Translations under genes and position numbers: made by a program | NCBI GenBank assembly: GCA_021800165.1 | Contig: JAJYZF010000024.1 | Span: 1-50,168 of the forward strand | From: Planctomycetota bacterium | GTDB lineage: Bacteria > Planctomycetota > Phycisphaerae > WQYP01 | Reading direction: 5' to 3' | Length of the DNA: 50,168 nucleotides | In this document: positions 23,275 through 32,594 of the stretch, piece after piece | Layout: every line of letters begins with the position of its first letter | Numbering within the stretch: position 1 is the first letter of the stretch | The notes under the pieces: generated by a model | What the model was told of the DNA's origin: nothing | Database searches by the model: none | Seen by the model: only the letters and a program-made list of their open reading frames with translations

Positions 23275-24791
23275 GCGCCCGATGTTTTGGTTTGTGGACG
23301 CTGTGGATGTGGCCAGTCGAGGTGAAAAAACTCACCGCGTGGGGCGTCCAGGCGCTCATACGTGTGCGCACCGAAATAGTCACGCTGCGCTTGAATTAAA
23401 TTCGCCGGCGAAACAGCGGCCCGGTAGCCATCGTAATAGGCCAGCGCGGATAAAAATGCCGGCGCGGAAATACCCTGCTGTATGGCCAGAGACGCGACTT
23501 GGCGCCACTGTTGCTGGCCGCTGGCCAGAGCTTTTTTGAAGTATGGATCCAGCATCAGGTTGGTCAGGGCCGGATTGCGGCCATACGCCTGGGTAATTTT
23601 TTGCAGGAACCGGGCCCGAATAATGCACCCCCCGCGCCAGATGCTGGCAATGGTGCCAAAATCCAATGTCCAATGGTATTGCTCCTGCGCCTGCCGCATC
23701 AATTGAAAGCCTTGGGCATAGGCGCAGATTTTAGAACAGTAAAGCGCCTGCCGTATCGCTTCGATCATGGCCGTCTTGCCGCGCACGCGGCCCGGCTTGC
23801 CGCCTTTAAGCGTTCTGGCTGCGGCCATGCGCTCTTCCTTCAGGGCGCTCATGCAGCGGGCAAACACCGCTTCCGCGATAGAATTGGCGGGAACGCCCAT
23901 ATCCAAAGCGCTGCCCGCAGTCCATTTTCCGGTTCCCTTCTGCCCGGCCGCATCCAGCACCATATCCACGAGAAACTTCCGCGGCTTTACTGGGTCACGC
24001 TGACGCAGAATATCGGCGGTTATTTCAATCAGGTACGAATCCAAATCGCCCTGATTCCATTGGTCAAAAATAGCGCCCAGCTCGGCGGGATTGAGTTTTA
24101 ACAAATGCTTGAGCAGATAATAGGCTTCGCTGATCAATTGCATATCGACATACTCAATGCCGTTATGCACCATTTTAACGTAATGGCCCGCACCATTCGG
24201 CCCCAGGTAGGCTGTGCAGGGTACGCCGCCGCTGACCGGCTTACCCGGGGCCGCACCTGGAATCGGCTGACCGGTTTCCGGATCCACCTTGGCGGCAATG
24301 GCCCGCCAGATCGGTTCCAGGTGTTGCCACGCCGCCGGATCACCGCCGGGCATCAGTGATGGTCCAAAACGCGCACCAAGCTCTCCGCCGGAAACACCTG
24401 ATCCAAAAAATTTAAGCTGCGTTGCATATTGCTTTTCTCGGCGGATGGTATCGGTCCAGAGGCTGTTACCGGCGTCAATGACCAGATCATCTTTCTCCAA
24501 GCCCGCAGCCAGCAGTTGCCCGACTACAGTATCGATGGCCGGGCCTGCTTTCACCAGAATAATAATCACCCGCGGCTTTTTTATCGCGGCGATGAATTGC
24601 GGTAAGGTTTCGCAGCCGGTGAGTTGGCCCGGAGTGGACGGGTTTTCTCGAATGAATTCCTGCATCACTGCGGTCGTGCGGTTAAAGACGGCGATATTAA
24701 AACCATGGTCGGCGATGTTCAGGGCCAGATTTTTGCCCATGACGGCCAGGCCAATTAAGCCGACATCCGCGGGTTTGACGCTGTTACCCAT
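23271..24791 (-). CDS. gnd: 6-phosphogluconate dehydrogenase, decarboxylating
   Basis: A 506-residue enzyme of the oxidative pentose phosphate pathway (6-phosphogluconate + NADP to ribulose 5-phosphate + CO2). The NADP-binding start is [20 protein letters not shown]. The signature near residue 190 is [20 protein letters not shown], with the catalytic Lys; [17 protein letters not shown] is the family's KGTGKW motif, and the C-terminal region has [20 protein letters not shown] followed by [13 protein letters not shown] choose the ATG at 24791, which has GGAG about 10 nt upstream; the longer TTG start at 24806 would overlap that ribosome site. Confidence 0.96.
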   Translation of the reverse strand: MGNSVKPADVGLIGLAVMGKNLALNIADHGFNIAVFNRTTAVMQEFIRENPSTPGQLTGCETLPQFIAAIKKPRVIIILVKAGPAIDTVVGQLLAAGLEKDDLVIDAGNSLWTDTIRREKQYATQLKFFGSGVSGGELGARFGPSLMPGGDPAAWQHLEPIWRAIAAKVDPETGQPIPGAAPGKPVSGGVPCTAYLGPNGAGHYVKMVHNGIEYVDMQLISEAYYLLKHLLKLNPAELGAIFDQWNQGDLDSYLIEITADILRQRDPVKPRKFLVDMVLDAAGQKGTGKWTAGSALDMGVPANSIAEAVFARCMSALKEERMAAARTLKGGKPGRVRGKTAMIEAIRQALYCSKICAYAQGFQLMRQAQEQYHWTLDFGTIASIWRGGCIIRARFLQKITQAYGRNPALTNLMLDPYFKKALASGQQQWRQVASLAIQQGISAPAFLSALAYYDGYRAAVSPANLIQAQRDYFGAHTYERLDAPRGEFFHLDWPHPQRPQTKTSGA

Positions 24792-25096
24792 ATTTGTGTG
24801 CTCCAAAAAATGATGTTCGATACTCCATGGCGGATATGCTACTGCGGATAAAGGCGATCGGCCAGCATTGCGGCTCGACGAGGTGGATCGTCGGCGACTC
24901 CTGCCGGCCCGGCTGGACGTTGCGGCCCTTAGCGGTTAAATATATCCGGCCGTAATCGAAAAACCGGCTTGGCTGGTCGGTGGAAGTCGGCTCCACCCGG
25001 TCCCGCCAAGAACCCAGGTGTGCGGTGGGTCGTAATAATGCAACCGGGCCAAAGGTCCGGATTTGACCCCGGCTTGGACCTACGGAGTGCTTTGTT
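24792..25096. other. 305-bp intergenic region between divergent genes
   Basis: It lies between gnd and the lipoprotein gene. A minus-strand frame crosses it, with a stretch of GC-ending codons near 24800-24960, but it lacks a start or recognisable sequence and I do not call a gene. CGGAG about 25081-25085 is the ribosome site of the next gene. Confidence 0.3.
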
Positions 25097-25948
25097 GTGA
25101 AGCAATTTTTCCGCCTGCATCGTGGCATCCGCGCTGCGGTGCTCGTTGGTATTACCGTTTTCATTCTCACCGGCAGTGGCTGTATTGATCTGACGGGTTT
25201 GCCCAATGACCCGGTGGCGCAAACGGTAAAGCCCGGTAATGCCCACTTGTATAAATACCCCGGTCATTTGTATGCGATGCGCGGCTTCTTGGGCATCTTT
25301 TCCACCGGCATGGACATTTTAGTCAACAAGCTCAACCGTCGGCATATCGTGGCCGCGGCGGCGGTGGCGGACGAGGCACGCTATCCGCTGCGAAAATTTT
25401 TGATCCGCCAATCCATCGCGGGTCGCCTCACCGGGCCTTTGATTTTAGTGGGACATTCCTGGGGAGCCGACGACCAGGTTCGCATTGCCCGGGCCTTGGG
25501 GCGGGCTGGGATCAAAGTGAACCTGCTGCTGCTGATTGATCCGGTAACACCGCCACCCGTTCCAGTCAATGTCATCCGCTGCGTGGATATTTACAAGAGT
25601 CATCCACTCACGGACTGGATACCGCTATGGCGTGGCGTAGCCGACGATGCACGCAATCCGGCGGTGACGAATTTAACCGTAATCAATTTACGGACCGCCA
25701 AGGTGGGCTTTGACACCTCCGTGGTCAATCACGTCAATATCAGTGCGGTGCCGGGGGTTCAAAAAATGATGATGCATTATATTTTAGATACTCTGGAGCG
25801 TGCGGCGGGCCGTCCGAGCGAGGCTGGTGCGACCACGTTGCCGAGTTCCGTTCATCCGCCGTCCACACCACGATCGACCGGCAAGGCCGGTGGATCTGTC
25901 ATAGGGATCATGACCAAATCCGCATCCGGTGTTACAATCAGAAAGTAA
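25097..25948 (+). CDS. lipoprotein with alpha/beta-hydrolase motif
   Basis: A 283-residue exported lipoprotein starting at GTG 25097. The signal peptide ends in the lipobox LTGSGC, with Cys29 as the lipid-modified residue. The segment GPLILVGHSWGADDQVRIA contains G-H-S-W-G, the nucleophile elbow of alpha/beta hydrolases (Ser121), followed by LLLLIDPVTPP with a candidate acid and VVNHVNISAVP with a candidate His. It is therefore probably an esterase, lipase or thioesterase anchored in the envelope; the substrate is unknown. The C-terminal 40 residues are rich in Ser, Pro and Gly and look disordered. It overlaps the next gene if that uses its GTG start. Confidence 0.75.
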   Translation: MKQFFRLHRGIRAAVLVGITVFILTGSGCIDLTGLPNDPVAQTVKPGNAHLYKYPGHLYAMRGFLGIFSTGMDILVNKLNRRHIVAAAAVADEARYPLRKFLIRQSIAGRLTGPLILVGHSWGADDQVRIARALGRAGIKVNLLLLIDPVTPPPVPVNVIRCVDIYKSHPLTDWIPLWRGVADDARNPAVTNLTVINLRTAKVGFDTSVVNHVNISAVPGVQKMMMHYILDTLERAAGRPSEAGATTLPSSVHPPSTPRSTGKAGGSVIGIMTKSASGVTIRK

Positions 25949-26648
25949 AAGTGTGCCTGTCGGCGTCGATAGGCACCGCTTTTTGCGGCTTCTGCTTGAA
26001 ACGAGCTATCTGTTGCGCTTGATTGTGTCCATGACCACTTTCGTGTGTGCCTGTGTCTTGGTGGTTTACTGGGGCACCGTGGCGGTAAAAGCCCGACGCT
26101 TGGCCCGTAAAATCGGGAAAGACCCCAATGTGATTCCTCGTGAAACGGTGGGTCGCTGGATGCGTCTGATCTGGGCTCCCACCGTTGCCGCATGGTGCGT
26201 GCAGCCGTGGTTGGCGGTTTTTGGCGTGGGCCGGGGAACGGTTTGGTTGGGAAGACTCTTAAAGCCTGTTCAACCGGTCGCGGTGCTTGCGGCGATCGTG
26301 GGAAGTCTGTTGGCCGTTGTGGCGTTAATTTTGACCATGCTGTGCTGGCGACGCATGGGGCTGTCCTGGCGTATTGGCATCGATCCCGGTGAACGCACCG
26401 AATTGGTTGTCCAGGGTCCGTATCGTTTGGTTCGGCATCCCATTTATGCGCTGTCCATTTTGCTGATGCTCGGCGTGGTGCTGACCATCCCGACAGCTTT
26501 GATGCTGGTGACCGCCGGTATTCATATTATCATGCTGCAAATTGAGGCCCGCCGCGAGGAAACTTACCTGCTGAAGATTCACGGGCCGCAGTATGGCCGC
26601 TACCAGGAAGCGGTAGGGCGGTTTATCCCTCGATTTCGGGTACAGTAG
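25929..26648 (+). CDS. isoprenylcysteine carboxyl methyltransferase-like membrane protein
   Basis: Up to 239 residues, with at least four membrane spans (about residues 27-55, 80-105, 115-140 and 180-205). The C-terminal half contains GPYRLVRHPIYALSILLMLG, the RHPxY motif of the ICMT/phospholipid methyltransferase group, followed by EARREETYLLKIHGPQYGRY, the conserved E-E...Y segment of the SAM-binding site. It would methylate a lipid or small hydrophobic substrate at the membrane. The start is either GTG 25929, overlapping the lipoprotein gene by 20 nt, or ATG 26031, giving 205 residues; the sequence does not decide. Confidence 0.8.
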   Translation: MLQSESKSVPVGVDRHRFLRLLLETSYLLRLIVSMTTFVCACVLVVYWGTVAVKARRLARKIGKDPNVIPRETVGRWMRLIWAPTVAAWCVQPWLAVFGVGRGTVWLGRLLKPVQPVAVLAAIVGSLLAVVALILTMLCWRRMGLSWRIGIDPGERTELVVQGPYRLVRHPIYALSILLMLGVVLTIPTALMLVTAGIHIIMLQIEARREETYLLKIHGPQYGRYQEAVGRFIPRFRVQ

Positions 26649-26720
26649 TGGCTGGAAGATCAGTCGGCCTCGGGGCAGCGTATGCTTGGGGGCCGCTGGT
26701 GCGGCAGATGATGGAACCGC

Positions 26721-28076
26721 GTGGCTGAAAAAAATACAATTGATGCACGGCTTGAACCGGCCCCATCAGGCCCGCTTTCAGGGCCGATTGAGCTTAACGC
26801 GTTTCAACTTTTAATGCGCGACTGGACGAAGTTGGGGCCATATAACGCAGCTCAGGCACTGTGCGTCGCCGGGTTGCCGGATTCGTCGCGTTGGGAAACG
26901 TCCATTCACGAGGTGATTTCCGCCCTGGGGCTGGGACGGCCGCGGGTGGAAGGATCGCGGGCATTTTTTGAACCGGTCCAGCCTGTTCCTGTTCCTGTCA
27001 TCACCGATGCCAACCTTGAAGCGCTGGCTGGTCAACAGATGAATCTGCCGTTTGTGGACGGCGATTTTCCAATTCGGTTTTTTATTATCACCGCAGTGGA
27101 CCGCCACTGGTTGCTGGCGGTGTATAATCACTGGATCGCCGACAGCTTTGCGATGCGCTCCGTCATACGTAATATGTTTCACCGGTATTGTGATTCTCGT
27201 GCGTGCCTGGCCCCACTGACGCTGGTAACACCCAGCTTCACCAGTTTGTTTGGCCGCTATTTGGGCCGATTTCCGCTGCTCACGAGAATCCGCATGAGTT
27301 CGGCGAATTCTCTGCGGCACCTGCAAGCCTATCGGCTAAACATGGTGGATCCGCTGGATTTCCATTCCGTCGTGTCTCTGCGTCAATTGCCGGAGGGCTT
27401 GGTGGAGAGTTTGCGGCATCAGGCCCGGATCTTGCGCTGCACCATGCATGATTTGTTTTTGACCGCACTGGCCTGGGCCTGCGGACGGCTGACGGCGGCC
27501 GATCGCTATCGGCCCCGGCGGCGGCACAATCGTACGAAAATCGCCTTGGGAACCATTGTCGATATCCGACACTGCGCCAGTCACCCGTTGACGGACGTCT
27601 TTGGCCTGTACCTGAGTTGTTGCACCATGCTGGTGGACAAGCCCGAAACTCGCCAACTCCAGGAGTTGGCGCGATCCATCGGCAGCCATTCCCGCTGGAT
27701 TAAACAATCTAACCAGGCGGTACGCCGCTTTGGCACGCTTAAGACCGCCCATATCTGGTACCATCTGCTTGGCGATCCGCTGCATCAGGCGGGCTTTTTT
27801 CAAAAGGCCAGTCCCACGATCGCCGGTATCTCCAACGTGAACCTGACCGGTGATTGGATGGACCAGAACCAGCCCATCTCCACCGTTGGCCCCAAGGTCC
27901 TGGACTACATCCGCATTTCCCCCACCGGACCACTGCTGCCAATGGTCTTTACACTGACCACCATCGGCCGGCGGCTCTCATTAAGCGTGACCTATCGGAC
28001 CACGGCGCTCAAGCCAGAGGCGCTCGACACGGTGATTTCCGATTTTATCGCGGCCCTCATGGAGTTAGCCCGATGA
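26721..28076 (+). CDS. condensation/WS-DGAT-like acyltransferase
   Basis: A 451-residue protein from GTG 26721 that resembles the chloramphenicol acetyltransferase/condensation-domain superfamily. The active-site motif HHxxxDG appears as NHWIADS: catalytic His137 and Asp141 remain, while the first His is Asn and the Gly is Ser. The sequence continues with LRCTMHDLFLTALAWACGRL and IALGTIVDIRHCASHPLTDV, followed by FGLYLS, and an ISNVNLTG segment matching the SN(V/I)xG region of wax ester synthase-type proteins. It likely joins an acyl group to an alcohol or amine. Its stop overlaps the comF start as ATGA, so the two are translationally coupled. Confidence 0.7.
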   Translation: MAEKNTIDARLEPAPSGPLSGPIELNAFQLLMRDWTKLGPYNAAQALCVAGLPDSSRWETSIHEVISALGLGRPRVEGSRAFFEPVQPVPVPVITDANLEALAGQQMNLPFVDGDFPIRFFIITAVDRHWLLAVYNHWIADSFAMRSVIRNMFHRYCDSRACLAPLTLVTPSFTSLFGRYLGRFPLLTRIRMSSANSLRHLQAYRLNMVDPLDFHSVVSLRQLPEGLVESLRHQARILRCTMHDLFLTALAWACGRLTAADRYRPRRRHNRTKIALGTIVDIRHCASHPLTDVFGLYLSCCTMLVDKPETRQLQELARSIGSHSRWIKQSNQAVRRFGTLKTAHIWYHLLGDPLHQAGFFQKASPTIAGISNVNLTGDWMDQNQPISTVGPKVLDYIRISPTGPLLPMVFTLTTIGRRLSLSVTYRTTALKPEALDTVISDFIAALMELAR

Positions 28077-28879
28077 GGCTGCGTGGATCGTCTATCCGCA
28101 CGGCGATTGGCCGCGTCAGCCGCCAGGTGTTGCGGCCGGTTGCTGAAACTCTCTTTCCCCCCAACTGCTGGTTAACCCATCGCCCGACAACCTGGCATGA
28201 AGGTGGCCTGAGCCTGTCGGTCCGTGCGAGTATCGCTGCGGCCTTGGCTCGGCCCTATTGCGGGCGCTGCGGTGCTACCCAGGGACCATGGTCATTCTCA
28301 TACGCCGGTTGTCAGCGCTGTTCCCACCGCAACCTGGGTACCGTCGCTGTTGCCCGCGCCGGCACCTTGGAGCCGCCTTTCTCTTCGCTCTTGTATCGGC
28401 TTAAATTTGGCCGACACTGGCAGATTGCTCCGTTGTTGGCGATTCCATTATGGCAGGCACTGCAGCGCCAAATGACGCAGTGCGACTTGGCTCTGGACGC
28501 CATTATCCCCATTCCTCTGCACTGGATGCGCAATTTCACGCGGGGCTTTAATCAGGCGGAAGAACTGGGCTGGCAACTGAGCCGACTATCCGGTGTGCCC
28601 ATGCACCGCGCCCTTTGCCGAATTCGCCAAACTACACCCCAGACCCGAACCAGTTCCGTCAGCGCACGGCAGGATAATTTACGCGGGGCATTTATGGTGC
28701 GCCGGGGCTACGGCTTTCAGGGAGCCACAGTCTGGCTGATCGACGATATATGCACCACCGGGGCGACGCTGCATGCCGCAGCCTCGGCCTTGGCGCGGTT
28801 GCCGGCCCATGAGCGCCCCGCGCAAATCTGCGCCGCTGTCGTGGCTGTTACCGACCATACGCCGCCGCCGCTGACATAG
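28073..28879 (+). CDS. ComF-family phosphoribosyltransferase-like protein
   Basis: A 268-residue ComF/GntX-type protein. A zinc-ribbon segment, YCGRCGATQGPWSFSYAGCQ followed by RC, gives two CxxC pairs. The body has YRLKFGRHWQIAPLLA, IIPIPLHWMRNFTRGFNQAE and the PRPP-binding loop VWLIDDICTTGATLHAA (DDICTTGAT). ComF proteins in competent bacteria help import single-stranded DNA; in others the role is unclear, and no other competence genes lie nearby. The ATG overlaps the preceding stop codon by 4 nt (ATGA). Confidence 0.9.
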   Translation: MRLRGSSIRTAIGRVSRQVLRPVAETLFPPNCWLTHRPTTWHEGGLSLSVRASIAAALARPYCGRCGATQGPWSFSYAGCQRCSHRNLGTVAVARAGTLEPPFSSLLYRLKFGRHWQIAPLLAIPLWQALQRQMTQCDLALDAIIPIPLHWMRNFTRGFNQAEELGWQLSRLSGVPMHRALCRIRQTTPQTRTSSVSARQDNLRGAFMVRRGYGFQGATVWLIDDICTTGATLHAAASALARLPAHERPAQICAAVVAVTDHTPPPLT

Positions 28880-28890
28880 TAAAGTGTTTT

Positions 28891-31527
28891 ATGCCGCCAA
28901 GAATGCAACCACTGCCGATTGATCCATATCTATCAGAAATAATCGCGGCGCTGCGCTCCCACCTGGCGCTCGTCCTCGTGGCCGAGCCGGGGGCCGGCAA
29001 AACCACGCGTGTGCCGCCAGCCATTATTCATGCTGGTTTACTCCCCATCGATTCGGCCAAACTGGTGTTGCTTCAGCCACGGCGGGTGGCCGCGCGGGCT
29101 ATTGCCGGGCGGATCGCACAAGAGAATCAGTGGCAGGTAGGGCAGCAGGTGGGGTATCAGATGCGGCTGGAAAGTAACCTCCGTCCGCATACGCCCCTAC
29201 GTGTATTAACAGAAGGGGTGTTGACGCGACAACTGCTGGACAATCCATTTCTGGATGGTATTGGCCTGGTGATTCTCGATGAATTTCACCAGCGCAGCGT
29301 CCATGCGGATTTGGCTTTGGCGATGTTGCGGCAAATTCAGCAAACAGTGCGGCCGGACCTGCGGGTTGTGGTGATGTCCGCCACGATGGCGGTCGAGCCT
29401 GTGGCGGCATTTTTAGGAAATTGCCCTATCATGAATATTCCGGGCAGAACCTTTCCGGTCAAAATAAGTCATCAACCGCGTGGTGATGTACCGCTGGAAA
29501 CTCACCTGTTAAACGTGATTGAACAAACACTTGAACGGAGTGTTGCCCCGCCGACGGCATTAGGCTCGGCGGACCCGGAAGATCCGGGCGACATTCTGGT
29601 GTTTCTGCCCGGAGTGGGAGAAATTCAGCGGTGTAAAACAGCGCTCGCTCCAGCGGTCAAACGGTGGAATCTGCTGGTGCTTCCGCTTCATGGTTCGATG
29701 TCCATGGACGAACAGATGCGTGTACTCCAACGGGCCGAGCGGCGGAAAGTGATCCTGGCCACAAATATTGCCGAGACCTCGCTGACCATCGATGGTGTGC
29801 GAACAGTGATTGACTCTGGTCTGATGCGGCAGGCGGGCTACGACGCCCGCCGCGGTATAGATAGGCTGGAAACAATGCGTATCAGTGCGGCTTCTGCGCA
29901 GCAGCGCGCGGGCAGGGCTGGTCGCACTGCTGCCGGAAATTGTGTCCGTTTGTGGTCGTTACGCGAAGAACGCGGTCTGGCGGAGTTTGATGTGCCGGAA
30001 ATACAACGCATTGATTTAAGCTCCACCTTGCTCTCTGTGTACCTGTGGGATTCTTCTGATCCGGATCATTTTGCATGGTTTGAAAAGCCCTCCGAATCAG
30101 CACTGGAAGCAGCACGGCGGCATTTGGCGATGCTGGGGGCGTTGGCCGCTGCACCGGAGCGTGGACTTTCTGCTTTGGGCCGGGCCCTGGCGCAATTGCC
30201 GGTGCATCCGCGGCTGGCAAGGATGTTGATAGCGGCTGGACCACTGGGGTTATGGGGCCAGGCAAGTTTGCTGGCGGCTCTGATTTCGGAGAAAGATATT
30301 CTCACATCGCAGCACGCTGGGGCCGTAGCGAAAATCTCCGCGGAATCGGATGTGCTGCGCCGGATGGACATATTTGAGCAAATTCGTGGCGATGGAGGTG
30401 CTGGCCACGGGCCATGGACTGGGGTCGATATGGCTGCCGTGGCGCATGTGGAGCGGGTCCGTGAAGACATCTTGCGGATGCGCCGAGAGGTCATCTGGAA
30501 GGATCCATCAGCCGTACCATCGATCTTTACCGTCGGGGAAAATCGTGAACAGTCGCTGCTGAAATTGTTACTGGCCGCGTACCCGGATCGGGTGTGCCGC
30601 CGGCGCAGCGACGATCATCAGCGGGCGCTGATGGTGGGTGGGAAAGGCGTGCGGTTGGCCGTGGGCAGTTCGGTCCAGCATCCGGAATTTTTTCTGGCCA
30701 TCGATATTCAGGATGATCCGCGAAGCTCTCGTGGCGAAGCGGTGGTGGTCTGGGCCAGCGGCATTGACTCGGCGTGGTTGCTGGAAATGTTTCCGCAGGT
30801 CGTAAAGCAGACTCAGACGGTGGAGTGGGATTCCATCGAGCAACGCGTGGTGGCATTGCGGCGTTGGGTCTATCACGATTTGATCCTGCGCGAGAATCAG
30901 ACCGGCGCACCCGATCCCGTGGTGGCCGCAAGCCTGCTGGCGGAGAAGGCGCAACCACGCCTGCTGGAAATGATGACTTCGCATGGAGGCGCCCGAGGGC
31001 TTCTGGCCCGCCTGGCGTTTTTGCGCCAGGCCATGCCGGAATTGCAGGTTCCGCCAATGACCCCGGAGGTTATCGCCCAAATTCTCTCTGTGGCCTGCGC
31101 CCACAAGCGCAGCATGGCCGAGTTGCGGGATGAAAACTGGCGCGACTCGATCTGGAATGCGCTTTCGCATCCGGTGCGGCGGGCCTTGGATCTGCACGCG
31201 CCGCAGACCATCACCTTGCCCAGTGGTCGTGTGGCCACCCTGGATTACTCCGCGGAGGGCCAGCCCACGCTTGCTGTACGGGTACAGGAAATGTTTGGTT
31301 GTACCCAGACGCCGCGAATTGCCTCTGGCCGGGTTCCGGTGCAACTGCAATTGCTGGGTCCAAATTTCCGTCCCGTCCAGATCACCAGTGACTTGCCAAG
31401 CTTCTGGAAGCAAGGCTACTTGCTGGTGCGCAAAGACCTTCGGGCCCGTTATCCCAAGCACGCCTGGCCGGAAGATCCTGCCACCGCCCGCCCACCGATG
31501 GTGGGGCGGGGCGGCCTGGCACGGTGA
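28891..31527 (+). CDS. hrpB: ATP-dependent helicase HrpB
   Basis: An 878-residue DEAH/RHA-type helicase. Motif I is VAEPGAGKTTRVPPA, motif Ia QPRRVAARAIA, motif II DEFH in VILDEFHQRSVHADL, motif III VVMSATM, motif V ILATNIAETSLTIDGVRTVI and motif VI SAQQRAGRAGR. The winged-helix/ratchet region and the C-terminal HrpB domain (ending near QGYLLVRKDLRARYPKHAWP) are both present, and length fits the family's 800-880. HrpB is thought to act on RNA; its physiological role is poorly known. It begins 11 bp after comF and is probably in the same transcript. Confidence 0.95.
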   Translation: MPPRMQPLPIDPYLSEIIAALRSHLALVLVAEPGAGKTTRVPPAIIHAGLLPIDSAKLVLLQPRRVAARAIAGRIAQENQWQVGQQVGYQMRLESNLRPHTPLRVLTEGVLTRQLLDNPFLDGIGLVILDEFHQRSVHADLALAMLRQIQQTVRPDLRVVVMSATMAVEPVAAFLGNCPIMNIPGRTFPVKISHQPRGDVPLETHLLNVIEQTLERSVAPPTALGSADPEDPGDILVFLPGVGEIQRCKTALAPAVKRWNLLVLPLHGSMSMDEQMRVLQRAERRKVILATNIAETSLTIDGVRTVIDSGLMRQAGYDARRGIDRLETMRISAASAQQRAGRAGRTAAGNCVRLWSLREERGLAEFDVPEIQRIDLSSTLLSVYLWDSSDPDHFAWFEKPSESALEAARRHLAMLGALAAAPERGLSALGRALAQLPVHPRLARMLIAAGPLGLWGQASLLAALISEKDILTSQHAGAVAKISAESDVLRRMDIFEQIRGDGGAGHGPWTGVDMAAVAHVERVREDILRMRREVIWKDPSAVPSIFTVGENREQSLLKLLLAAYPDRVCRRRSDDHQRALMVGGKGVRLAVGSSVQHPEFFLAIDIQDDPRSSRGEAVVVWASGIDSAWLLEMFPQVVKQTQTVEWDSIEQRVVALRRWVYHDLILRENQTGAPDPVVAASLLAEKAQPRLLEMMTSHGGARGLLARLAFLRQAMPELQVPPMTPEVIAQILSVACAHKRSMAELRDENWRDSIWNALSHPVRRALDLHAPQTITLPSGRVATLDYSAEGQPTLAVRVQEMFGCTQTPRIASGRVPVQLQLLGPNFRPVQITSDLPSFWKQGYLLVRKDLRARYPKHAWPEDPATARPPMVGRGGLAR

Positions 31528-31598
31528 ATCCGGCCGGTTTTGGGCCTATCATGGTGCAGAGTCGTCCGTAGATCGTCCATCATCAGGAGTAATTGATT

Positions 31599-32591
31599 AT
31601 GCAGGCGTGGCTGTTGGAAAAACTGGGTTCGCTTGAAAATATGCATCTGGGTGAAGTAGCCGAGCCGATGCCGGGCCCGCGGGAGGTGGTGATGGAATTA
31701 GCTTTCGCCGCGCTGAACCCCGCGGATCGTTATTTGGCCCAGGGACAGTATCCGGCTCGACCGGAATTGCCGCATATTCTCGGCCGCGACGGTGTGGGTC
31801 GCATTGTCCGCGTCGGGACGGAAGTTAAAAACTGGGAGCCAGGCGATCAGGCGTTGATTCTGCGCGGCTCGGTGGGGGTGGAGCGGGCGGGAACTTTTGC
31901 CCGCATGGCGGCGGTACCGGCGGATTCCTTGGCAAAAATTCCCCACGGTTGGTCGCTGGAGCAGGCCGCGGGAGCCAGCTTGGTGTATTTGACGGCATAT
32001 CAAGCGCTGACGCAGTGGGACGATTTTAAAAACCCAGGTCGGGTGCTGATTACCGGTGCCTCCGGCGGCGTGGGTGTGGCGGGGGTGCAATTGGCCAAGG
32101 CCCTGGGCCACACTGTGGTAGTGCTTTCGCGCCGTGTGGAAAAACAGGAAAAGCTGTTGGCTATCGGTGCGGATATTGCCCTAAGCCCGCAGGACACGCA
32201 GTGGCGTAAGCGCCTTTCCGAGGCGTTAGGCCAGCGCCGTGTGGATTTGGCCATCGACAATATCGGCGGTGAACTTTTTCCGGAAATTATTGAAACCTTA
32301 GCCATGTTCGGGAGAATCAGTGTGGTGGGCAGACTGGCTGGTCCGGTGCCTGAGTTTAATACCGCAAGCCTGTTCTTCCGGCGCAATAAAATCGGCGGTG
32401 TGGCCGTGGCCTCCTACACCTCGGAAGAATCCCGTGTGGTCTGGACGCACGTAACAAAATTACTCAAGGAAAGAAAAGCCCGACCCCTGGTGGACAGCGT
32501 ACATCCCTTCGAACAACTGCCCGCGGCGTTCGCCCGCCTCGCCGCAGGACCCATGGGCAAAGTGCTGCTGCGCGTGGCAGGAACGTCCTGA
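31599..32591 (+). CDS. quinone-oxidoreductase-like MDR dehydrogenase (zinc-independent)
   Basis: A 330-residue medium-chain dehydrogenase/reductase. CAGGAGT lies 7-8 nt before the ATG at 31599. The N-terminal GroES-like domain has FAALNPADRYLAQGQYP and HILGRDGVGRIVRVGTEVKN; the nucleotide-binding fold has VLITGASGGVGVAGVQLAKA. The cysteine ligands of the structural zinc are missing, as in NADPH:quinone reductases. It would reduce a quinone or an enone with NADPH. The stop is 3 bp from that of the convergent glycosyltransferase gene. Confidence 0.88.
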   Translation: MQAWLLEKLGSLENMHLGEVAEPMPGPREVVMELAFAALNPADRYLAQGQYPARPELPHILGRDGVGRIVRVGTEVKNWEPGDQALILRGSVGVERAGTFARMAAVPADSLAKIPHGWSLEQAAGASLVYLTAYQALTQWDDFKNPGRVLITGASGGVGVAGVQLAKALGHTVVVLSRRVEKQEKLLAIGADIALSPQDTQWRKRLSEALGQRRVDLAIDNIGGELFPEIIETLAMFGRISVVGRLAGPVPEFNTASLFFRRNKIGGVAVASYTSEESRVVWTHVTKLLKERKARPLVDSVHPFEQLPAAFARLAAGPMGKVLLRVAGTS

Positions 32592-32594
32592 GTT

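Noticed and set aside
24784..25206. Minus-strand frame across the gnd-lipoprotein gap with some GC-ending codons
   Set aside because: No start codon outside the antisense of the lipoprotein gene, no ribosome site and no recognisable motif.
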